Shown here: positions 1 through 7,437 of the stretch, in pieces
Layout of the letters: each line of letters begins with the position of its first letter
How positions within the stretch are numbered: position 1 is the first letter of the stretch
NCBI GenBank assembly: GCA_027482985.1
Contig: JAIXVO010000528.1
Location: 1-13,122, forward strand
Source of the DNA: Cyanobacteriota bacterium
Lineage (GTDB): Bacteria > Cyanobacteriota > Cyanobacteriia > Leptolyngbyales > Leptolyngbyaceae
Direction of reading: 5' to 3'
DNA: 13,122 bases
Notes under the pieces: model-generated
What the model was told of the DNA's origin: nothing
The model's database searches: none
Seen by the model: only the letters and a program-made list of their open reading frames with translations
Program-made: the position numbers and the translations under genes

Positions 1-1561
1 AGTCGCAGTTATGCGGGAACCGATTCATAATCGAGTCGCGCAAGAGTTTCTCATTCGATTTCTGCGCCAATTAGCAACGTATCAAGATGTGCAAGATGCG
101 CTCCGGGCGACTTGCCAGTCTTTTAAGTTAGATAAAAATCTCACCTATCCGTCTGCTTACCTGGTGCCCTCTCTGTTTCGGCATCCTGATGCCGTGCCAT
201 TTCGGCTCCAGCCCTTTGGCTGGCAGGAACAACTCAAACAATGGCTCCCCACTAAACGCGAAGCGATCGCCCTCACGGCTGTCATCAGCTTGAGTCTCTT
301 CATTCCAGTCCAGGAATGGCTCCTGGCGCAACGGCTGGTGGTGCAAGCGCGCTATCGGCAATTGACGGGACAATTGAGTGCGGGACAATCGCCGCCGATT
401 TTACTCGTCCAAATTGATGATCAAACCATTCAAAAACTGGGCATTTCGGCAGTTTCACCGATGGATCGGCGGGTGCTGGCGCAGTTGGTTGATCGAGCCA
501 CGGCGATGGGGGCACGAGTCATTGGGCTGGATTATTTGTTAGACACGCCCCAACCCCATGATGCCGACCTGCGGCGATCGCTGGCTGCTGCCGTGACGCA
601 AAACCAGAGCTGGCTGGTGTTTGCCGCGAGACAGAATAAAGCGGGGCAATGGATTGGCGTGCGGCCAGAAATCGTTTCTCCCCATTGGAGTCTGTCCGGC
701 GACTTGTGGACTCCCTACTGGCGGATTCGGCCCTTACCCTGGTCAAATGCCCGCCTGTTGCCGTTCTCCTACCTCTTGGCCACCGCCGCCCACCTGCAAA
801 ATCCATCCCTGCTGGCCACCCGCGCCACCCCGCCCCGCGCCACCCTGCAAAGTCCCGCCCCCCTCACATCCCAGTTCACTGCCTACACCCAGGAAATTGG
901 CGCACCGCTGATCACCCAACGGATGAAATTGCACCCCATCACGGCTTTGTCCTACAGTCTGTGTCATCCCTGGACTGAGGAGCCGCTGTGCCATCGCTGG
1001 TTACAACCGTTGCTCGATTTCTCCTTGCCCCCGCAGCAGGTGTATCAATCGGTGTCGGCCTGGAAATTTTTGCAACCACCGACTGCCGTTTTGCCGACTG
1101 GCGATCGCGCCTCGTTGCAAAACGCGATCGTCATCATCGCCCCCGGTGGCTACGATCAGGCGGGCATTACCAGAGTCGGCGAGGACAATCCCACGCTCCC
1201 TGCCGCGATCGCCCATTGGCGACAGCAGCAGGGCGATTTCAACGAACTCTTCACGGGAGGCGAAATTCATGCCTACATGACGCACCACTTTCTCAACCAC
1301 CATTTGATCGTCCCCATTCCCGACCTGTGGCTGGTGTTGTTCGCCGGATTAGTGGGTAAAGCCCTCCTGCTCCACTTGCAACAGCGGCAACTGCAACCCA
1401 TGCTGGGACTCCTGCTGCTGGGCCTGGCCATCCTCAGCTATGGCTTACTCAGCCTGCAACTGTATCTCACTGCCGCTCTCCTGCTCCCCTGGCTATTACC
1501 CTCTGCCCTCGTTTGTACTTATCTACTGCCCGACTTCTGGAGTCGCTATCGTGATGCGTAA
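1..1561 (+). CDS. CHAT–CHASE2 membrane sensor protein, 5'-truncated by the window edge
   Basis: The frame is open to the left edge (codons start at base 2, reading V-A-V-M-R-E-P), so the ATG at 11 is probably internal and only the 3' part of the gene is present. Residues are counted from that Met. Residues 1–62 look like the end of a CHAT domain: VAQEFLIRFL, then QDVQDALRA, then YPSAYLVPSLFRHP matches in layout the last ~45 residues of the CHAT protein at 3202–6066. A transmembrane helix follows (about 84–100). Next is a CHASE2 domain with ILLVQIDDQTI (130–140), ARVIGLDYLLDTP (168–180) and GGEIHAYMTHHFLN before the end. Three C-terminal membrane segments lie at about 439–456, 466–481 and 484–506. 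CHASE2 is an extracytoplasmic ligand-sensing domain, normally with one N-terminal and three C-terminal helices, as here. I infer a cytoplasmic CHAT domain controlled by a periplasmic sensor. The ligand is unknown and the CHAT catalytic residues lie outside the window. It overlaps the next gene by 8 bases. Confidence 0.85.
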   Translation, partial: VAVMREPIHNRVAQEFLIRFLRQLATYQDVQDALRATCQSFKLDKNLTYPSAYLVPSLFRHPDAVPFRLQPFGWQEQLKQWLPTKREAIALTAVISLSLFIPVQEWLLAQRLVVQARYRQLTGQLSAGQSPPILLVQIDDQTIQKLGISAVSPMDRRVLAQLVDRATAMGARVIGLDYLLDTPQPHDADLRRSLAAAVTQNQSWLVFAARQNKAGQWIGVRPEIVSPHWSLSGDLWTPYWRIRPLPWSNARLLPFSYLLATAAHLQNPSLLATRATPPRATLQSPAPLTSQFTAYTQEIGAPLITQRMKLHPITALSYSLCHPWTEEPLCHRWLQPLLDFSLPPQQVYQSVSAWKFLQPPTAVLPTGDRASLQNAIVIIAPGGYDQAGITRVGEDNPTLPAAIAHWRQQQGDFNELFTGGEIHAYMTHHFLNHHLIVPIPDLWLVLFAGLVGKALLLHLQQRQLQPMLGLLLLGLAILSYGLLSLQLYLTAALLLPWLLPSALVCTYLLPDFWSRYRDA

Positions 1562-2255
1562 ACTTTCATCGACTTTGTTCTTCCTGATGCTGCCCCCCGG
1601 GCTAATTGTCCTGGGCTGGTGGCTGACCTCCCCGGTGATCGAGGGGGCGATCGCGAGGCCCCGCTCAAGCTGGCAATCGGTCTTCCTCAATTGGTTCAGT
1701 CAAGAGCCGAAGGATCGCGGCAGCGGTGGCAATAGTGGCGGCAGACCCTCCGCTAACCTGTGCTTAATTACGCCGGATGTGAATGCCGTGTTGTGGAACA
1801 CCACACCGATCTTCGTCTGGCAGGGCAACTACCGCGATATCGGCGTGCGCCAGGTGGGAGCCGATGCCGCCTTTTGGGGCGCAACTGCGACTGGCTCCAA
1901 TCAAACGACCCAGCAGTTAGCGTATACAGGCAAAGCGTTAGAACCGGGAAAAACCTATGAATGGGTCTTTTTTGTTGATGCCAATCGGCGATCGCCCCTG
2001 CGCCCGGTGCGGTTTACCCTGATGCCCGCTCAAGAACGAACGGAGATGACCAAGAACTTGCGATCGTTTGAACAGCGCTTAAGGTCTGTGAAACTGACTC
2101 AGGAAGAAATTCTCATGCAACGAGTCAACTACTTTACTCAACGCGGCCTCAAAGCCGAAGCCTTACAACAAATTTACTCCATCCCGCAACCATCACCAGA
2201 GTTACAAAAAATCAAACAAGAACTAGAATCAAAACTCTGTCAAATACCTGGTTAA
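1554..2255 (+). CDS. Exported DUF928-like protein, co-transcribed with the CHASE2 gene
   Basis: This 233-aa protein has an N-terminal hydrophobic signal or anchor (about 5–34, possible cleavage after AIA near residue 35) and a Gly/Ser-rich linker. The core has CLITPD, IFVWQG and a Y-T-G…L-E-P-G-K-T-Y-E-W-V-F-F-V-D segment, recalling the DUF928-type beta domain often found next to CHASE2/CHAT genes in cyanobacteria. A helical tail (LTQEEILMQRVNYF onward) ends in SKLC. I chose the ATG at 1554 because it gives a clean basic-hydrophobic signal sequence (MRKLSS…) and an 8-base overlap with the upstream stop, typical of translational coupling. A longer open frame runs back to 1440, but it lies inside the CHASE2 membrane segments and would spoil the leader. 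Function is unknown; I infer an extracytoplasmic partner of the CHAT–CHASE2 receptor. The DUF928 assignment is by resemblance only. Confidence 0.75.
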   Translation: MRKLSSTLFFLMLPPGLIVLGWWLTSPVIEGAIARPRSSWQSVFLNWFSQEPKDRGSGGNSGGRPSANLCLITPDVNAVLWNTTPIFVWQGNYRDIGVRQVGADAAFWGATATGSNQTTQQLAYTGKALEPGKTYEWVFFVDANRRSPLRPVRFTLMPAQERTEMTKNLRSFEQRLRSVKLTQEEILMQRVNYFTQRGLKAEALQQIYSIPQPSPELQKIKQELESKLCQIPG

Positions 2256-2427
2256 ACTTCATTCGTTCGTAGTCTGAATCATTCTCCAAAATTGAGAGTG
2301 AAGACCAAAGTATGATCAAGTCCAAGGCTGAGAGCGATCGCTGGGGCTATTGAGCCTAGCAGGACTCTGTCCAGAACAAGATTGTCAATTTGGTCTAAAA
2401 TAAACAGGCAGAAGCTAGGCGAGATCC

Positions 2428-2727
2428 ATGCATGTGATTAGCTATCGACGATTGCGTGAATATAGCGAAACTCATGCTGATTGTTGCGATACCTTGGACA
2501 ACTGGTTTAAAGTTGCTCAGAAAGCTGACTGGTCTAGCCTAATTGAGGTTCAAGCGGTTTTTCCAACAGCCGAGGCAGTCGGGAACTTTACCGTTTTCAA
2601 CATCAAAGGCAATAAATATCGTTTGATTGTCAGCATTGACTATGAAAGACAGGTGATCTACATCAAATATGTGTTCACTCATGCCGAATACGATAAGGAG
2701 CAATGGAAAAATGACCCTTACTTTTAA
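2428..2727 (+). CDS. higB: HigB-family type II toxin (mRNA interferase)
   Basis: The 99-aa protein matches the HigB_toxin family in length and motifs: start MHVISYRRLREY, then KADW (32–35), the conserved core VFNIKGNKYRLIVSIDY (about 56–72) and the C-terminal THAEYDK (84–90). Members are RelE-like ribonucleases that cleave mRNA, often on the ribosome, and are neutralised by the antitoxin encoded just downstream. The gene starts a toxin-first pair, the usual HigBA order, and overlaps the antitoxin gene by 17 bases. A weak purine-rich stretch (AGGCGAGA, 2417–2424) precedes the ATG closely. The 172-base gap upstream (2256–2427) has an HIP1 site and a TAAAAT at 2396–2401, but I see no convincing -35 for it. 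Fully intact by eye. Confidence 0.92.
   Translation: MHVISYRRLREYSETHADCCDTLDNWFKVAQKADWSSLIEVQAVFPTAEAVGNFTVFNIKGNKYRLIVSIDYERQVIYIKYVFTHAEYDKEQWKNDPYF
2695..2700 (+). promoter_or_regulatory. Ribosome binding site deciding the higA start
   Basis: AAGGAG lies 10 bases before the ATG at 2711 and inside the 3' end of higB. It supports the short start and implies coupled translation of toxin and antitoxin. Confidence 0.6.
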
Positions 2728-3112
2728 TCCCGATCGCTATGCTACCTTACTGACTCAGTATCAACCTAAAGTCATTCAAACAGAAGCCGAAAATGAGCAA
2801 GCCTTGCAACAGGTGGAAGCCCTGATGCACCGACAGCCTCGCACTTTAGAGGAAACGGCTTTGTATGAGTTGTTAGTGATCCTGATTGAGCGATTTGAGC
2901 AAGATTATTACGCTCCAGGTAAAGCCGCTACCCCACTCTCGATGCTGTCATTTCTCATGGAACAGCAGCAATGCCAGCCCTCAGATCTGATCGTTGTCTT
3001 GGGGTCAGAGGAACTGGTGACAAGCATCCTGCACCAGCAGCAAGATCTCAGTGTTAGCCAGATTCGGGCATTGGGTGAATTTTTTAACGTTGATCCCAAT
3101 GTTTTTGTGTAA
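2711..3112 (+). CDS. higA: HigA-type antitoxin with C-terminal helix-turn-helix
   Basis: The 133-aa protein resembles the COG5499 antitoxins that pair with this type of HigB. It begins MTLTFNPDRYATLLTQYQP, has a helical middle (EENEQALQQVEALMHR-like and ETALYELLVILIERFEQ) and a C-terminal HTH region from SMLSFLMEQ (77–85) to LGEFFNVDP (111–119). It should bind and block HigB and repress the pair's promoter. The frame is open from an ATG at 2669, but the ATG at 2711 is preferred: it gives the family's usual N-terminus and has AAGGAG ten bases upstream, inside higB. The DNA-recognition part (VLGSEELVTSILHQQQ, about 96–111) is richer in Gln than I remember for relatives, so operator specificity may differ. 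The 89-base gap to the next gene has no clear terminator, so read-through into the TPR–CHAT gene is possible. Confidence 0.88.
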   Translation: MTLTFNPDRYATLLTQYQPKVIQTEAENEQALQQVEALMHRQPRTLEETALYELLVILIERFEQDYYAPGKAATPLSMLSFLMEQQQCQPSDLIVVLGSEELVTSILHQQQDLSVSQIRALGEFFNVDPNVFV

Positions 3113-3201
3113 AGGTGACGGCGTGTGATGGGGTTTCGCTCAACTTTTAAGCGCCAATTTTCGGGCTATGCGGTGGAATGAGTCGTGAGGAGGAACGGTA
3201 G

Positions 3202-6066
3202 ATGAGTATGGTCAGGCAGATCGCAATGGCAAGCTTGCTGGCCGGTCTGGTGGGAGTGGCTCCGGTGGTGCCATTGACGGGTGTGGCACCCGCGATCGCG
3301 CAGCCGGTAGACCCCCGCAAGGCCGAGGGCGATCGGTTGTTGCAACGGGGAATTGAGTTGGAAAGAGAAGGCATAAAGTTAAGGCAAAATAGCTACTACC
3401 AAGCCTCCACTCAGTCTTTAGAAAAACCGCTTGACCTTTATCGACAGCTTCAAGATCGTTCTGGAGAAATTCACTCACGGGCTTATTTAGGCGCTGCACA
3501 GCTTAGTTTAGGTACCACGACAAAAGCAGTAGAAATTAGTCAACAGGTTGTAGCTACTGCTAGAGAAATTAAAAGCCCTGATCTGAAAAAACTAACTCTT
3601 GAAGAATTTGCAATTGCCCAAAAGCCAGCAAAGAGTAACCCACAGATTTCACAACGACGACCAGAAATATTTGATTTGATGCGGCAGGGTGTTCAACAAT
3701 TTCAAAGTGGGCAGTTTGAAGCTGCAATTCAGACTTGGCAACAGGTACTCGAACTTTCTCGTTCCACACGTAATCTTCCATCTTTTTTGGAGGAGTTATC
3801 TTTAGAGCAATTGGGGGTTGCTCATCTATCTATGAGCAATTACGGCAAAGTTATTGAGTATCAAGAGCAACGTCTAGCACTTGCCCGCAAACGACAAAAT
3901 CTTGTAGGAGAAGGGCGATCTTTGTCTGTTCTGGGAGCGACCTACTTCTACCTGGGTAACTATGGCAAAGCAATCGAGTATTATGAACGATATTTAGCAA
4001 TTATTCAATATCTTGAAGACCGTTTGAGAGAAGGTACTGCGGCAGGCGATTTGGGATTAGATTATCCACAAGGAAAAGGAATCGCTTTAAGCAATTTGGG
4101 ATTGGCTTATCGAGCTTTAAGCAATTATTCCAGAGCAATTGAATATCTTGGACAAGCTGTGGTAAGCACTCGCAGCAGAAGAGATCAACGTGGGGAAGGA
4201 AAAATGTTGGTTGATCTGGGTGATGTTCACTTAGCTTTGAGTAATTTCACCAAATCAATTGAATATTATGAACAGTCTTTAGGGATTGCTCGTAAAATTC
4301 GAGATCGAAGTGCTGAAGGACTTGCCTTAGGGAAATTAGGTGTCGCATATTTGTACACACGCAACAATGCTAAAGCTACAGCATATCAAGCACAAAGTCT
4401 GGTAGCCCTGCGGGAAAGTAAAGATCGACAGAACGAATCGGTTATTTGGGGAGAGTTCGGACGGGCCTATGCTGAACTAAATTACTATGATGAAGCGATC
4501 GCATCGATGAAGCAAGAGTTAGCGATCGTTCAAGAATTCAAAGATCGACAGCGGGAAGGCATTACCCTACATAATTTAGGAATGGCATTCTTCGGTTTAG
4601 GAAACGCGAAAGCATCTGAGGAAGCTCTCTTCAGAAGTATTGAAGTATTGGAATCAATTCGGCAAAGTGGTCTGGGAGGTAATGATGCCAATAAGATCTC
4701 AATCTTTGAAACTCAAGTTCAGACTTATCGTTTGTTGCAGCGCGTGCTAGTAGCGCGAAATAAGCCCAACATGGCACTAGAGATTTCAGAAAGAGGACGA
4801 TCACGGGCATTTGTCGATTTGTTAGCACAAAGATTAGCGATTCAAGCAAACATTAAATTCCCCAACATTGAGAAAATTCAGCAGGTTGCAAAGCAGCAAA
4901 ATGCGACATTAGTACAATATTCTGTTTTGTATAACCAAATTAATGTTCAGGGTAAACGAGACCTTCGCCAAGCTGAACTTTACATCTGGGTCATTCAGCC
5001 AAGCGGGAAAATCACGTTTCGCCAAGTCGATCTCATCCCCCTATGGCAACAGCAAGATTCCTCTCTAGCAGCACTGGTTAATCAAAGTCGAGAGATGATT
5101 GGGGCGAGGGGGCGGTCTGATATTCCGGTGGCGTTGTCACCCGAGCGATCGCAGCAACTTCGGGAGCAGCAAACTCAAAAACTGAAACAACTGCATCAAC
5201 TTTTGATTGCACCGATCGCTTCTCTCCTGCCCAAAGATCCCAATCAACGAGTCATCTTCATTCCGCAAAATGAACTCTTCCTGGTGCCGTTTCCGGCGTT
5301 GCTGGATGCCAACAATCAACCGTTGATTGAAAAGCATACGATGCTGACAGCACCCTCGATTCAGGTGTTAGAACTGACGCGACAACAACGCGATCGCCTG
5401 ACCGCTCGCCGATCAACCAATCAAAAATCATTGATCGTCGGCAATCCCGTCATGCCGAAAGTGGTGACACGAGTGGGCGATCCGCCAGTGCAACTGTCGA
5501 ATCTGCCCGGAGCCAAACAGGAAGCACTCGAAATCGCCGAACTCTTCAACACCCAGGCGATTACTGGAGCACAGGCGACCGAAACCGCGATCGCTCAACA
5601 AATGCCCAACGCTAGAATTATTCACCTGGCAACGCATGGTTTACTGGATGACACCAAAGGCTTAGGAGTGCCGGGAGCGATCGCCCTGGCTCCGACTGGC
5701 AATGGTCAACTCAATGACGGCTTGCTGACTTCTGACGAAATCCTGGATATGCAATTGAATGCCGAACTCGTGGTCTTGAGTGCCTGCGATACGGGGCGCG
5801 GCAGAATTACGGGCGATGGCGTGATTGGGTTATCGCGATCGCTGATTACGGCTGGCGTGCCCAGTATCATCGTCTCGCTGTGGAAAGTCCCGGATGACCA
5901 GACGGCGCTGTTGATGACCGAGTTTTACAAGAATTTGCAGCGATCGCCGGACAAAGCTCAAGCATTACGACAGGCGATGCTCACAACTAAAAAACAGTAT
6001 CCTGATCCGCTGAATTGGGCTGCGTTTACTCTAATTGGCGAGGCTGAATCACCCGCTTCTCCCTAG
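3202..6066 (+). CDS. Exported TPR–CHAT protein (caspase-like peptidase), copy 1
   Basis: This 954-aa protein begins at an ATG with a strong AGGAGG (3188–3193) eight bases upstream. A Sec signal peptide spans residues 1–33, with likely cleavage after AIA (31–33) before QPVDPRKAEGD. A short TPR block (about 38–130) is followed by a linker and a second TPR array starting near residue 154 (RQGVQQFQSGQFEAAIQTW) and running to about 480, with the 40-residue unit LGxxYxxLxNYxKAIEYYEQSLAIA. The CHAT domain occupies about 565–950. His812 (HLATHG) and Cys862 (LSACDTG) form the expected clan CD His/Cys dyad, and SLWKVPDDQ and NWAAFTLIGE close the fold. TPRs usually bind partners or hold the protease in check. 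Substrate unknown; the location should be periplasm or outside the cell. Composition is uneven: the TPR core is AT-rich with almost no HIP1 sites, while leader and CHAT parts are GC-rich. Residues 274–293 look like a duplicated TPR half-repeat. Confidence 0.92.
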   Translation: MSMVRQIAMASLLAGLVGVAPVVPLTGVAPAIAQPVDPRKAEGDRLLQRGIELEREGIKLRQNSYYQASTQSLEKPLDLYRQLQDRSGEIHSRAYLGAAQLSLGTTTKAVEISQQVVATAREIKSPDLKKLTLEEFAIAQKPAKSNPQISQRRPEIFDLMRQGVQQFQSGQFEAAIQTWQQVLELSRSTRNLPSFLEELSLEQLGVAHLSMSNYGKVIEYQEQRLALARKRQNLVGEGRSLSVLGATYFYLGNYGKAIEYYERYLAIIQYLEDRLREGTAAGDLGLDYPQGKGIALSNLGLAYRALSNYSRAIEYLGQAVVSTRSRRDQRGEGKMLVDLGDVHLALSNFTKSIEYYEQSLGIARKIRDRSAEGLALGKLGVAYLYTRNNAKATAYQAQSLVALRESKDRQNESVIWGEFGRAYAELNYYDEAIASMKQELAIVQEFKDRQREGITLHNLGMAFFGLGNAKASEEALFRSIEVLESIRQSGLGGNDANKISIFETQVQTYRLLQRVLVARNKPNMALEISERGRSRAFVDLLAQRLAIQANIKFPNIEKIQQVAKQQNATLVQYSVLYNQINVQGKRDLRQAELYIWVIQPSGKITFRQVDLIPLWQQQDSSLAALVNQSREMIGARGRSDIPVALSPERSQQLREQQTQKLKQLHQLLIAPIASLLPKDPNQRVIFIPQNELFLVPFPALLDANNQPLIEKHTMLTAPSIQVLELTRQQRDRLTARRSTNQKSLIVGNPVMPKVVTRVGDPPVQLSNLPGAKQEALEIAELFNTQAITGAQATETAIAQQMPNARIIHLATHGLLDDTKGLGVPGAIALAPTGNGQLNDGLLTSDEILDMQLNAELVVLSACDTGRGRITGDGVIGLSRSLITAGVPSIIVSLWKVPDDQTALLMTEFYKNLQRSPDKAQALRQAMLTTKKQYPDPLNWAAFTLIGEAESPASP

Positions 6067-6157
6067 ATGGATTTGGCACGCGGCAAATGACCTGTGAGCG
6101 ATCGCCACGTCTATAGCCGCATGCCAACCTCGACAGTTGATGGTCGTCAATTCTCCC

Positions 6158-6200
6158 CACAAGGATGAATGGTAGAGGTGCTGCTGGTTCTACCCTTGTG
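6158..6200. terminator. Possible hairpin between convergent genes
   Basis: The right arm 6189–6200 (TCTACCCTTGTG) pairs with CACAAG (6158–6163) plus GGTAGA (6171–6176), with a 7-base bulge on the left and a 12-base loop. It spans the stop codon of the PEP-CTERM gene and lies after the TPR–CHAT gene. No T-run follows on either strand, so it may be an RNA-stability hairpin or chance, not a classic terminator. Confidence 0.3.
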
Positions 6201-6849
6201 ATTTCCGTAAGTGATTTCGACGCTTCAACAGAGTCCCGATTGCGGCGGCTCCACCCATCATCAACATCGTGCTGGGTTCCGGCACAGCCGCCGCATCGGC
6301 GTTGGGATGGGGGTCAGAAACCGGGTCAGAGATCGCAACAGTGGTTAAGTTTAAACGTGCAACCGAGTCCGGAGTGAACGGTAACCCGCTAAAATTTGCC
6401 CGTAATTCGTTGCCACTAAAGCTGATCCGATTTGGCGTTAAGCCCAGTGTGGTGGTTGGTGAGATGGCTGCGCCGGTAATTTGCAGGGCGAGGGGGGCTG
6501 TGAATATGAACACAATATCATTCCGAAATAGGCTCGCAAGTGTGCCAGTTCCAGCGTTTCTAAAGTTCACTTCCAGGTAATCTGCACCTGCGTCAATATC
6601 AGGACCTAGAGTAACAATCCCTGGCAATCCATCAATCGGAATACCACTCCCGGCACTGGGAAACTCGACGAGCGATTCGCTCACAATCGCCGATACAGGG
6701 AATCCGCCAATAATTAGATCGCTGGTGGGTGTCTGTTGAAGTTCAAAGCGTACATCGAGTTCTGATCCGATTAAAGAAAAGGCTGAAGCGGCATTTGCAC
6801 GCAACCCAACGAGCGTAACAGCTGCCAATACTGAAGTTGTGATATTCAT
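6190..6849 (-). CDS. PEP-CTERM sorting-domain protein
   Basis: The 219-aa protein has a signal peptide (1–23, ending ANAASA) and a beta-rich, low-Cys middle resembling a secreted surface domain. Its C-terminal sorting signal has VPEP (189–192), a short hydrophobic helix (about 194–208) and a basic KRR cluster (209–211). PEP-CTERM signals are recognised by exosortases, which anchor or release proteins at the cell surface, often linked to extracellular polysaccharide. The tail after KRR is slightly long (NHLRKSQG). The start is the ATG on the minus strand at 6849, with a purine-rich AGAGAGA about 10 bases upstream. A σ70-like promoter can be drawn at 6904–6932. The gene is convergent with the TPR–CHAT gene, with 123 bases between stops. 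The middle domain is not recognised. It could be a surface substrate of the neighbouring exported CHAT proteins, but nothing in the sequence shows this. Confidence 0.88.
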   Translation of the reverse strand: MNITTSVLAAVTLVGLRANAASAFSLIGSELDVRFELQQTPTSDLIIGGFPVSAIVSESLVEFPSAGSGIPIDGLPGIVTLGPDIDAGADYLEVNFRNAGTGTLASLFRNDIVFIFTAPLALQITGAAISPTTTLGLTPNRISFSGNELRANFSGLPFTPDSVARLNLTTVAISDPVSDPHPNADAAAVPEPSTMLMMGGAAAIGTLLKRRNHLRKSQG

Positions 6850-7147
6850 ATTGCAATTGTCTCTCTATCTAGATTTTCCAGTCAAAGCAAACTTCAATCG
6901 GATCCTATACAGGCGATAGCAGACAGTAACAAAACTCTTAACCAACTGAGCATCATCAAAAGCAGACGGTAAAAGCTGAGTAGATCAACGAAGCCCAACG
7001 CCCACAAGGGGTTTACATCTGCTAACTCAATCTACAAGTAATTAATTTTCTTGACTGAATATGTTAGGTGAATACCCACTTAGCAAGCTAGCATAGTCGT
7101 CAATTTCAAGCAATGCTCAGAGCGTTCAGAGTGCTTGTAAATCTGGT
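6850..7147. other. Intergenic stretch between PEP-CTERM gene and CHAT remnant
   Basis: About 300 AT-rich bases without an ORF that I believe. Its left part holds the candidate promoter and leader of the PEP-CTERM gene. The rest has no recognisable RNA gene, repeat array or insertion-sequence end. If the CHAT remnant to the right descends from a full TPR–CHAT gene, this may be eroded sequence of that gene, but I see no TPR signature left. Confidence 0.5.
6904..6932 (-). promoter_or_regulatory. Candidate σ70-type promoter for the PEP-CTERM gene
   Basis: Read on the minus strand, TTGTTA (6927–6932) is followed after exactly 17 bases by TATAGG (6904–6909). Each hexamer matches four of six consensus positions. 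The inferred transcript would begin near 6897, leaving about 48 bases of leader before the ATG at 6849. Pattern match only. Confidence 0.35.
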
Positions 7148-7313
7148 TCTTTTAATAAGGCTGTCGGTACTGACCGAAAAACCCGCTCTACCGGGATTAA
7201 GTGCCAGAAAGGGGCGATCGCTGTTGATGACTGGAGTACCTGGCATCATCGTTTCTCTCTGGAAAGTATCCGATAAACCAATGGCACTATGGCTGACTAA
7301 ATTTTGTGGTTAG
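7148..7313 (+). pseudogene. Decayed remnant of a CHAT domain C-terminus
   Basis: The open frame ending at the TAG at 7311–7313 contains GRSLLMTGVPGIIVSLWKVSD followed by ALWLTKFCG. It aligns with the CHAT segment SRSLITAGVPSIIVSLWKVPD…ALLMTEFYK of the upstream gene (about 5835–5936). The HIP1 octamer at 7214–7221 falls at the same point as that at 5835–5842. Upstream, LVLL in frame corresponds to LVVL before the catalytic cysteine. The Cys motif then survives only as a shifted, altered reading (AVGTDRK… in another frame, where SACDTGRG is expected), so a frameshift and loss of the active site are likely. The His motif, the N-terminal CHAT half, the TPRs and the signal peptide are absent. The open frame reaches back to an ATG at 7113, but that part does not look like CHAT. 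It resembles copy 1 much more than the CHAT gene at 8942–12211 (GSRATISSLWKVDDGG there). Confidence 0.75.
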
Positions 7314-7437
7314 TTAAAAATATTGTTTGAGTTTCATTCAGCACTACGTTAAGTGCGACTCACGACTCAAAGATAGCCTTGTGATTTACTTAACTGGCTT
7401 ACTTTTACTTTAATCGGCGAACCGAGTAAAATCCGGT

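Noticed and set aside
1440..1553. Longer N-terminus for the DUF928-like protein
   Set aside because: It would lie entirely inside the CHASE2 membrane-segment coding region and place a poor sequence before a clear signal peptide starting at 1554.
2382..2401. Promoter TTGTCA (2382–2387) with TAAAAT (2396–2401) for higBA
   Set aside because: The spacer is only 8 bases, too short for a σ70 promoter; no other -35 fits.
6165..6580. Plus-strand open frames opposite the PEP-CTERM gene
   Set aside because: They mirror the real minus-strand gene, which has a signal peptide and a full PEP-CTERM signal; the plus frames show no domain.
7113..7313. A 66-aa small protein as an intact gene
   Set aside because: Only its second half resembles CHAT, the catalytic Cys region is out of frame, there is no good ribosome binding site, and the start half looks like no known domain. 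A pseudogene fits better.
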